A stretch of DNA of 46,281 bases from contig JABCZC010000039.1 in the NCBI GenBank assembly GCA_013289875.1, forward strand, positions 1 through 46,281, read 5' to 3'. The notes under the pieces are model-generated. The model worked only from the letters and a program-made list of their open reading frames with translations, made no database searches and was not told the DNA's origin. A program made the position numbers and the translations under genes. Positions 40,293 through 46,281 of the stretch are shown piece after piece; position 1 is the stretch's first letter; each line of letters opens with the position of its first letter. The DNA comes from Acidobacteriota bacterium (GTDB lineage: Bacteria; Acidobacteriota; Terriglobia; Terriglobales; Acidobacteriaceae).

Positions 40293-40973
40293 TTGTATCT
40301 CATCGAAATCTATAAATCCGTTCAGGGCGAGTCGAGCTTTGCCGGCGTTCCGTGCATTTTCGTGCGCCTCGCCGGATGCAATCTGCGCTGCTCCTGGTGC
40401 GACTCTGAATACACCTTTACCGGGGGCTACAAACTCACCGAGGATGAAGTCGTGGCCGAGATCGCGAAGCTCGCGCCTGTCAGGCTGATCGAGTTCACCG
40501 GAGGCGAGCCCCTTTTGCAGGAACGCGAGCTGATTCCGCTGATGGAGCGGCTGCTCGACCGGGGATACGAACTGATGATCGAGACCAGCGGCGAGCGTCC
40601 GGTCGAGAACGTTCCCAAAGCGGTCCACAAAATCGTGGACGTGAAGTGTCCCGGCTCGGGCGAAGCCGGACGCTTCAGGATGACCAATCTCGCCTCGCTT
40701 ACAGACCGGGACGAGTTGAAATTCGTCATCGCCGATCGCGCCGACTATGAATTCGCCCGCAATTTCATTCGCGTCAACCTTCTCGAATCGCGCGGCGTCC
40801 AGATCCTGCTCTCACCTGCATTCTCGAAGACTCCAACGCCCGAGCGCAGCACCGCCAACTGCGTGCTCGATCCCCGTGAGCTTGTGGAGTGGATGCTCGT
40901 CGACGGGTTGAACGCACGCCTAAGCCTGCAGATCCACAAGTATGTCTGGGAGCCGCAAAAGAAGGGCGTCTAG
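40293..40973 (+). CDS. queE: 7-carboxy-7-deazaguanine synthase (radical SAM)
   Basis: Radical SAM enzyme that rearranges carboxytetrahydropterin to 7-carboxy-7-deazaguanine. 226 residues. 'YKSVQGESSFAGVPCIFVRLAGCNLRCSWCDSEY' contains CNLRCSWC, the C-x3-C-x2-C iron-sulfur motif, near residue 30. 'EFTGGEPLLQ' is the SAM-binding GGE motif near 70. TTG start at 40293. QueD and QueE occur as a pair; queC and folE-type partners are not in the window. Confidence 0.93.
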   Translation: MYLIEIYKSVQGESSFAGVPCIFVRLAGCNLRCSWCDSEYTFTGGYKLTEDEVVAEIAKLAPVRLIEFTGGEPLLQERELIPLMERLLDRGYELMIETSGERPVENVPKAVHKIVDVKCPGSGEAGRFRMTNLASLTDRDELKFVIADRADYEFARNFIRVNLLESRGVQILLSPAFSKTPTPERSTANCVLDPRELVEWMLVDGLNARLSLQIHKYVWEPQKKGV

Positions 40974-41617
40974 TGCAGGCGATCCAGGTACTTATCGAAC
41001 GAAATCTCGAAGTAAAACATTTCTTTCCCATCCGCATCGCGTAGCTCCCGCAGATTCAGCTTCGCGCCGCGAAGTGGATTGTCGCCCAGTCCTTCCATGT
41101 CGTAGAAAAGAAAACCGGCACGCGTGGTGTGCGGCTCGACGGCGATGGCCGAGTACTCAAACTCTGAAAAATCCTGTTCGATCTTGGAGTCCGGAGTCTT
41201 CACTTTTCCGCCCATCGGAGGCAGCGGCGCAGGCATGGGAATCTTCTTGCCCGCATTGCCGACGTGTGTCATGCGGCGTTCAACGTCTTCCGGTTCGGCC
41301 GCAGGAATCTTGTCGCCAGCGCTGCTGATGAAGTTAATGCGCGCGTCAACGAGAGAAATGGGCCGGTCGCCGTTGTTCGTCACGATCAGCCGAATCGGCA
41401 TGAAGCCATTCTTCAGGTAGTCGACCCGAAAGATGCTCTCTTTCTCCTTCGTATCGAAGGGCTCAGCGGCAATCGCGACGTGGTTGTCAGGATGTGCATC
41501 GAACGCCGCGTACGTCGAGGCCTCTTTCGCGGGTGGGGGAGCGTGATCGGAAGCCGGAAGCGCGGTTGCCGTGAACGAGAGAGCAAGGGCGAGGGAAAAC
41601 AGAGAAGGCAAGCGCAT
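40970..41617 (-). CDS. Secreted conserved protein of unknown function
   Basis: About 215 residues from the ATG at 41617 (an ATG at 41638 is also in frame). Signal peptide-like MRLPSLFSLALALSFTATALPA, followed by 'DHAPPPAKEASTYAAFDAHPDNHVAIAAEPF' and a beta-sandwich-like body with 'FMPIRLIVTNNGDRPISLVDARINFIS'. No catalytic motif is seen. Converges on queE with a 4-base overlap of the two stop ends. Confidence 0.7.
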   Translation of the reverse strand: MRLPSLFSLALALSFTATALPASDHAPPPAKEASTYAAFDAHPDNHVAIAAEPFDTKEKESIFRVDYLKNGFMPIRLIVTNNGDRPISLVDARINFISSAGDKIPAAEPEDVERRMTHVGNAGKKIPMPAPLPPMGGKVKTPDSKIEQDFSEFEYSAIAVEPHTTRAGFLFYDMEGLGDNPLRGAKLNLRELRDADGKEMFYFEISFDKYLDRLH

Positions 41618-41677
41618 GTTCTTCGACACGATTATCATCTTCGCTTAAGACTTCAGTAAAGTGGGATTCGTAAGCGG

Positions 41678-42949
41678 ATGCTCGTTCTCTACAGCCTCGC
41701 GTTGTTCCTTGTCCTGGTGGTGGGCGCCCCTTGGTGGCTCTTCCGAATGGCGACCAGCGGCAAGTATCGCGAAGGCCTTGCCGAACGCCTCGGCTGCGTG
41801 CCCCGGCGAATCCCGTCCGCCGCGAATCAGCCGGTGATCTGGGTGCATGCTGTCTCGGTGGGTGAGGTGCTTGCCGCCAGCCGGCTGATTGAAGAATTGG
41901 CCGCCCGCGCTCCGGGTTGGTGTGTGGTCATCTCAACCACTACGCGAACCGGGCAGAAAATGGCTCGCGAGCGATTTGGAGAGGACAGGGTCTTCTACTT
42001 CCCGCTGGATTTTGCCTTTGCTGTGCGTGCGAGGCTGCGCACCCTGCGCCCTCGCATGGTGGTGCTGATCGAGACGGAGTTCTGGCCGCGCATGCTATCC
42101 GAGTGCCGCCATGCGGGCATTCCAGTAGCTGCGGTGAATGCACGCATCTCCGACCGCTCGTGGCCGCGCTATCAGCGCCTGCGCTTTCTCTGGAAGCGCC
42201 TGCTGAACAGCTTCGCCGTTGTGCTGGCGCAGAGCGAGCTCGATGCCGAGCGGCTAACCGCACTTGGGGCGAGCAACGTGCGCATTGGAGGAAATCTGAA
42301 ATTCGGCATCCGCGTTGAGAAGCCGGCAGCCGTGACCGAGGCTCTGCGAAAGAACCTGCCGCCCGGCGTGAAAGTGGTCGTCTGCGGGTCGACCCTTGAG
42401 GATGAGGAATCGTTGATCCTCAATTCACTGCCGCCGGGTATCGTCACTATTCTCGCGCCTCGTCACCCCGAGCGGTTCAGGGCCGTCGAGAACCTTCTCT
42501 CCCAACGCAAAACCCCGTTTCTCCTGCGTTCCCGATGGATGGAGTCGCCCGCCCCGATCGAACCAGGGACGGTCTTCCTGCTCGATTCCATCGGTGAGCT
42601 GGCCTCGGTCTATGCTCTTGCCGACCTAGCCGTTGTGGGAGGCGGTCTCCTCTGGCCGGGCGGCCACAATCCGCTGGAACCGGCACAATTCGGTGTGCCC
42701 GTGGTCATGGGCCCACACTATGAAAATTTCCGCGACATTGTAGACCAGCTCTCCAGCGCCGACGCGATTGCCGTGGTCGATCTTCCGGAATTGATGGACA
42801 CCTTCCATCGCCTTCTGACCGACGAGCGCGCCGCGCATGAGATGGGCGAGCGAGCGCGCAGAGCCTTCGAGAGCGAAGCCGGAGCTACCGAAACCGCAGT
42901 TGACGCATTGCTGGCAATTGTTGGATTGCGCGAGGCGGCGCGTCGATGA
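41678..42949 (+). CDS. waaA: Kdo transferase (lipid A-Kdo glycosyltransferase)
   Basis: CMP-Kdo-dependent glycosyltransferase (GT30) that adds Kdo to lipid IVA during lipopolysaccharide assembly; N-terminal membrane-anchored. 423 residues, with an N-terminal helix (1-20), 'YREGLAERLG' carrying the conserved acceptor-site Glu, 'VHAVSVGEVLAA', 'ETEFWPRML', 'GNLKFGI' and the C-terminal 'GGGLLWPGGHNPLEPAQFGVPVVMGPHYENFRD' signature. Its last 4 bases overlap the lpxK start. Confidence 0.95.
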   Translation: MLVLYSLALFLVLVVGAPWWLFRMATSGKYREGLAERLGCVPRRIPSAANQPVIWVHAVSVGEVLAASRLIEELAARAPGWCVVISTTTRTGQKMARERFGEDRVFYFPLDFAFAVRARLRTLRPRMVVLIETEFWPRMLSECRHAGIPVAAVNARISDRSWPRYQRLRFLWKRLLNSFAVVLAQSELDAERLTALGASNVRIGGNLKFGIRVEKPAAVTEALRKNLPPGVKVVVCGSTLEDEESLILNSLPPGIVTILAPRHPERFRAVENLLSQRKTPFLLRSRWMESPAPIEPGTVFLLDSIGELASVYALADLAVVGGGLLWPGGHNPLEPAQFGVPVVMGPHYENFRDIVDQLSSADAIAVVDLPELMDTFHRLLTDERAAHEMGERARRAFESEAGATETAVDALLAIVGLREAARR

Positions 42950-43908
42950 GTCGGGCGATCTTAGCGCCCCTCGTGCCACTCTACGCAGCCTCGGTAGGCG
43001 TGAAGAATCTTGCTTACGAGCATCGCTGGCTGAAGCCAAAGCGACTGGAATGGCCCGTGATCAGCGTGGGCAATCTTTCCGTAGGAGGGGCAGGGAAGAC
43101 GCCAGTCGTGATTCGCCTCGCGCAGTTGCTCACCGAGCAGGGTCGAAATATCGATGTCCTCTCGCGTGGCTATGGCCGCAGCACACAGCAAACTGTACGC
43201 GTCGACGCAGACGGTTCAGCTGAGCAATTTGGCGACGAACCCATTCTGATTGCACGCAACGCGCGCGTGCCCGTGTATGTAGGCGCGAGCCGCTATGAAG
43301 CGGGATTGCTCGCAGAGCGTGAGCAACCCAAACCCAGCCTGCATCTTCTCGACGACGGCTTCCAGCATCGCCAACTCACGCGCGACATCGATATCGTCGT
43401 TCTTCACCGCAGCGACTTTGACGAGCGCTTGCTGCCGGCCGGCCAATTGCGCGAGCCGCTGTCAGCCCTGACGCGTGCGTCGGTCATCGTGCTCCGCGCG
43501 GAAGACCAGCACCTCGAAGACCAACTGCGAAGACGCGGCATCGAAGCACCCGTCTGGATTCAGCGTCGTCGCCTGGTTGTCGAGACTTCGGTGCGTGCCA
43601 TCGCATTTTGCGGCATCGCGCGTCCAGAGGAGTTCTTTGCCGCCTTGCGTGCGAGCGGCTCAGACATTCCCGCATCATCTCACTATCGTGATCACCACGT
43701 TTACACAGATTCCGACCTCAAGCACCTCCTTCAACTTCGCAACTCGAACCAGGCAGCAAGCTTCATCACGACGGAAAAAGACTGGATGCGTTTGACCCCA
43801 GAGCAAAGAACGCGTCTGGCTCCCCTAAACGTGGCTCGTCTCGATGTCGTCTTCGAAAATGAGACAGCCGTTGCCGGCCAGTTACTCAGCCTGCTTGTGA
43901 GAAAATAA
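42946..43908 (+). CDS. lpxK: Tetraacyldisaccharide 4'-kinase
   Basis: ATP-dependent kinase phosphorylating the lipid A disaccharide at the 4' position, the penultimate step before Kdo addition. 320 residues, 'ISVGNLSVGGAGKTPVVIRLAQLL' is the P-loop near residue 45, 'DVLSRGYGR' follows near 68, and 'HLLDDGFQHRQLTRDIDIVVL' is the family hallmark near 130. 'REPLSALTRASVIVL' lies near 170. Overlaps waaA by four bases, so the two are one operon. Confidence 0.95.
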   Translation: MSRAILAPLVPLYAASVGVKNLAYEHRWLKPKRLEWPVISVGNLSVGGAGKTPVVIRLAQLLTEQGRNIDVLSRGYGRSTQQTVRVDADGSAEQFGDEPILIARNARVPVYVGASRYEAGLLAEREQPKPSLHLLDDGFQHRQLTRDIDIVVLHRSDFDERLLPAGQLREPLSALTRASVIVLRAEDQHLEDQLRRRGIEAPVWIQRRRLVVETSVRAIAFCGIARPEEFFAALRASGSDIPASSHYRDHHVYTDSDLKHLLQLRNSNQAASFITTEKDWMRLTPEQRTRLAPLNVARLDVVFENETAVAGQLLSLLVRK

Positions 43909-44009
43909 GGAATTGTTTTCTCGTACAGTAAACATGCGCCTGCTACAGCATCGTGGTACAGTGTGACACAATGAGTCCCGGTCCACAGGGAGGAGTGTGA
44001 AAACAGCAG

Positions 44010-45287
44010 ATGCAAAACGTCCTTAAATTCAATTCGCTGGAAGAGGCAAACCGATACACGCAGGAACTGAAAAACAGGGCACCAAAGCAACAGGCCAAAG
44101 GCGCGCCTGTACTATTTTGGCGCGCAAAGACTGAGAACGGGTGGCGTTACATCAAGGCAGAGCGTACCGTTGCGCCGGGTGTCGCTGCTTATCCAGACGG
44201 ACACTTCTATCTCCGCAGGATGATCGACGGCAAGCGGGTTTACTTTCCTGTCGATAGCAGCGAAGCACCCAAGGTTATCAGACAAGCGAATACCGAGCAC
44301 ACCGAACACAAGACACCAGATGGCTCTGGTCGGAAGGGAACGGCACGGCCCGCGGTAACGGCGAAAACCACACTGCGCGAAGCCGCGAAAGTTTATGTCA
44401 AATCGCTGCGCGCACGCAGGGTCTTCAGGATGGAAGAAGACGCTGACAGGGTACTGCACGACAGGAAAACCGGATTCCTTCACATACCTTTCGTTCCGAA
44501 TCTGCCCGTCTACGTGAAAGACATCAGGGCCGAGCATTTCACAGGGTACATAAACGCGCTTCACAAGCTCCATGAGAACTCAACAGGAGCACACGACAGA
44601 CAGGGCGACAGGACGATTGAGAACAAGGCACATCATTTGCGCCGATTCCTGCAATGGGCAGATCATCCAGGGTTAAAATGGCGCGAGTTGATCAAGCGTG
44701 CCGAACGTCCGACACCTAACGCGTTCTCAGACACCGAACTCACCACGCTGCGACAGCATGCCGGGGAATTGTCGCTAGAACGCATCCTGCTCGAAATGGG
44801 TTGTCAGTTGGGTCTTCGTGTCGGTGAGTTAACCGTTGCAGAGTTCACGGACGTTGATAGGGAGCGCCGGATATACACCGTGCGTTCAAAGCCCAATTTC
44901 AATTTCAAAGTAAAGAAGAGTAAACAGCGCAGCGTGCCCATTTCCAAGGGTCTGATTGAATTGCTGGACAAGTGGAAAGCTACGCTGCCAATCGATCAAA
45001 AGATTGTGTTCGCTCGTAAGGGGTCATTTCGCGAGCCGCACGCAGGTAGCAGCCTGTATAACCGTCTCTCACGTCTTGCGGTGAAAGCGGGTGTCACAGA
45101 CGCGCACCCACACCGGATGCGTAGAACTGCAATTACCCGTTGGATTCGCTCTGGAGTTGATCTTCCAACAGTGCAGAAACTAGCAGGGCACGAGAACTCT
45201 CAAACGACTTTGGAAAGCTACGCTGCCCCTCTCAGCATCGAGGACTCCAGTCTCCACGAGCGCATGGCGGAAATCTGGTCGTGGTAG
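44010..45287 (+). CDS. Tyrosine recombinase / phage-type integrase
   Basis: Site-specific recombinase of the tyrosine family; 425 residues. N-terminal arm-binding and SAM-like core-binding regions (to about 230) precede the catalytic domain. Catalytic residues are visible: Arg in 'GCQLGLRVGELTVAEF' (near 272), Lys in 'KKSKQRSVPIS', H-x2-R in 'AHPHRMRRTAI' (near 370), 'GHENSQTT' and the nucleophile Tyr in 'LESYAAPL' (near 407). Shine-Dalgarno GGGAGGAG is 12-19 nt upstream of the ATG, slightly far. First gene of a foreign-looking segment downstream of lpxK. Confidence 0.92.
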   Translation: MQNVLKFNSLEEANRYTQELKNRAPKQQAKGAPVLFWRAKTENGWRYIKAERTVAPGVAAYPDGHFYLRRMIDGKRVYFPVDSSEAPKVIRQANTEHTEHKTPDGSGRKGTARPAVTAKTTLREAAKVYVKSLRARRVFRMEEDADRVLHDRKTGFLHIPFVPNLPVYVKDIRAEHFTGYINALHKLHENSTGAHDRQGDRTIENKAHHLRRFLQWADHPGLKWRELIKRAERPTPNAFSDTELTTLRQHAGELSLERILLEMGCQLGLRVGELTVAEFTDVDRERRIYTVRSKPNFNFKVKKSKQRSVPISKGLIELLDKWKATLPIDQKIVFARKGSFREPHAGSSLYNRLSRLAVKAGVTDAHPHRMRRTAITRWIRSGVDLPTVQKLAGHENSQTTLESYAAPLSIEDSSLHERMAEIWSW

Positions 45288-45321
45288 GTGGTAAGCGCGC
45301 GGGGATTAACCCGTAAACGAC

Positions 45322-45358
45322 AAAAAAGCCCCTGCCTCCGATGTCTTGGAAGCAGGGG
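45322..45358 (-). terminator. Intrinsic terminator, minus strand
   Basis: GGGGACGAAGG-type stem formed by CCCCTGCCTCC (45329-45339) with GGAAGCAGGGG (45348-45358), one mismatch, 8-nt loop, followed on the minus strand by TTTTTT (45327-45322). It would end transcription of the leftward gene at 45511. Confidence 0.75.
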
Positions 45359-45430
45359 TAGTCCATTGCTGTGGGGATCATTTTAGAACGCTGACTTGTC
45401 AGCTTGCGAACGTAAACGTGGACGTTCTGA

Positions 45431-45510
45431 ATAAGGGGTCAAAACGTCGGATGATATGGGGACATCAAAACCCCACTCTAGCGTCGGGACTCATTGCGAA
45501 TCCCCTTTAT
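45431..45510. repeat. Nested inverted repeats downstream of the 45511 gene
   Basis: ATAAGGGG (45431-45438) pairs with CCCCTTTAT (45502-45510) with one bulge, enclosing TGGGG/CCCCA (45457-45461 and 45471-45475). A GACGTT/AACGTC pair (45421-45426 and 45443-45448) competes with the outer stem. No start-to-stop reading frame of significant length is present. The role is unknown; it may be a 3' UTR structure. Confidence 0.4.
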
Positions 45511-45963
45511 TTATGCGGGTTCCTGAATGGCGTTTTCGGATTTCTGGCTTGTTGCCAACCCTGCCGCGTCAGCCGATTGGCGTTTGGCCGCGAGTCTCAG
45601 TCTGGCTGCTACGGCCTGTCTGCGGTTCAGTTCCGACTTGGGAACCTGCTTCTTGCCTTGGAACTCATCCTTCAACTCAACGTGCTTCGGGTTCGCAGGA
45701 TCGTAGTAGAACCGGATTGTGTTGGAGTTCTCTACCAGAACACGGAAGCCTGCCTTGCGTGCTGCCCTAAACTGCTTCGATTTCTTCAGCCGTCCCTCGG
45801 TGTTCGATTCATAGATGCCGCGAAAATAGTTCGTGTGTCCCGTCGCTGCGGCGTCTGTGGGGCTGAGTTCTATCGGCATCGCGTGATTCAGCGGTGTCAG
45901 TTTGTTGTGTCGCGCACGATTGCGCCAAAATGTATCTGCGTACTGCTCCGCCATGTTGCTCAA
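45511..45963 (-). CDS. Unknown protein of the integrated element
   Basis: About 150 residues. I chose the TTG at 45963 since AAGGAG lies 9 nt upstream (45973-45978), though an in-frame ATG at 45954 or 45987 is possible. It contains 'AMPIELSPTDAAATGHTNYFRGIYESN', 'LKKSKQFRAARKAGFRVLVENSNTIRFYYDP' and a Lys/Arg/Gln-rich helical C-terminus. I do not recognise a domain. Terminators at 45322-45358 and 46000-46025 delimit it as a single-gene transcript. Confidence 0.6.
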   Translation of the reverse strand: MSNMAEQYADTFWRNRARHNKLTPLNHAMPIELSPTDAAATGHTNYFRGIYESNTEGRLKKSKQFRAARKAGFRVLVENSNTIRFYYDPANPKHVELKDEFQGKKQVPKSELNRRQAVAARLRLAAKRQSADAAGLATSQKSENAIQEPA

Positions 45964-45999
45964 AACTGTGTGCTCCTTTCGGTTCATGCTGCGTAAATG

Positions 46000-46025
46000 A
46001 AAAGGACCGCCCAAAAAGGCGGCCC
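46000..46025 (-). terminator. Intrinsic terminator, minus strand, ending the edge gene
   Basis: GGACCGCC (46004-46011) with loop CAAAAA and GGCGGCCC (from 46018) form a stem with one mismatch, followed on the minus strand by a short U-run (46003-46000). It sits between the edge gene ending at 46057 and the start of the 45511 gene. Confidence 0.65.
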
Positions 46026-46056
46026 CGCTGTCGTTTCTTGAATGTGCGAGTTATCG

Positions 46057-46281
46057 TTACCCGACGATGATGGGGTAAACCGCGCAAGTCGCGAGGGTGG
46101 TGCTGGCCACGCTTAACGAAGCTGTACAGGTCACGTTGACCGTGACGCTAACCGTACTCAGGTCAGTGCCCGAGGGTACGTCTGCGCTATAGGCCGTAAT
46201 CTGCGATTGCGTGTCGTGGATCGTTGCGAGCGTCGTAACCGTGCCACCGATGTCCGCTGAAATTGTTACGGTGAACGCGCT
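46057..46281 (-). CDS. 3' end of a Thr/Val/Ser-rich gene, truncated by the window edge
   Basis: The last 74 codons, in frame to the edge, read for example 'SAFTVTISADIGGTVTTLAT' and 'SVTVNVTCTASLSVASTTL', ending CAVYPIIVG and TAA at 46059-46057. Two Cys and alternating Thr/Val/Ser residues suggest an extracellular or virion-type beta-sandwich repeat. Identity cannot be settled from this fragment. Confidence 0.65.
   Translation of the reverse strand, partial: SAFTVTISADIGGTVTTLATIHDTQSQITAYSADVPSGTDLSTVSVTVNVTCTASLSVASTTLATCAVYPIIVG

Noticed and set aside
39666..40628. A minus-strand frame across queD/queE
   Set aside because: Spans two clearly coding plus-strand genes and shows no domain.
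43909..44009. Possible tRNA att site for the integrase
   Set aside because: No tRNA-like TPsiC loop or acceptor stem is visible; only short TACAG repeats and a mini-ORF are seen.

Overview
The window is a high-GC bacterial chromosome segment whose gene content points to the Acidobacteriota, probably Terriglobales/Acidobacteriaceae. The inference rests on an ADOP-type orphan permease (a MacB-like family expanded in acidobacteria), a RAYT transposase of the type common in these genomes, several conserved acidobacterial small proteins, and Gram-negative envelope genes (waaA, lpxK, a predicted outer-membrane barrel). No rRNA or tRNA gene and no CRISPR array was found.

Accessory left end (1-4980). 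After a fragment resembling a PAS sensor domain and a PsiE-like membrane protein lies a RAYT transposase gene flanked by inverted REP-like repeats. It is cut in two at its HVHLL catalytic motif by a 0.7 kb cassette: a four-helix membrane protein, an Xre-type repressor, and a shared promoter inside a 37-bp dyad operator. Next come an Apea-like HEPN protein and a frameshifted pentapeptide-repeat/TIR protein, a candidate defence pair. A small Cys/His-rich protein follows, preceded by a promoter-leader-terminator unit and followed by a degenerate tandem repeat array and a G-quadruplex-type tract.

Core metabolic and information block (4981-18420). xylB, DoxX and LIC_13387-like membrane proteins, a YeiH-type exporter with a 35-residue membrane partner too short for standard gene calls, and 2-oxoacid:ferredoxin oxidoreductase (korA-korB) precede the rimP-nusA-infB translation/transcription operon. 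The rimP leader carries an attenuator-like terminator.

Mixed block (18421-32572). This holds a PD-(D/E)XK-like protein, a lactate permease, a transglutaminase-like protein, a VOC protein (with a VOC gene remnant upstream of the permease), a DinB protein, an outer-membrane barrel, guaB, a second PD-(D/E)XK-like protein, a YfiT-like DinB protein, a secreted histidine-rich mini-protein, a tldD - small Cys protein - tldE cluster, and a UvrC-like protein without a nuclease half.

Housekeeping block (32705-43908). It contains the ADOP permease, der, a vapBC toxin-antitoxin pair, a DinG-type helicase with a small membrane protein, queD-queE (7-deazaguanine pathway), a secreted protein, and waaA-lpxK (Kdo transfer and lipid A 4'-phosphorylation, overlapping by 4 bases).

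Right end (43909-46281). A tyrosine recombinase, an unknown gene, two minus-strand terminators and a truncated Thr/Val-rich structural-type gene look like the left edge of an integrated element continuing past the window.

Functional calls come from reading translated motifs without database searches. Family names for large conserved enzymes are secure; those for small or unknown proteins are stated with lower confidence.
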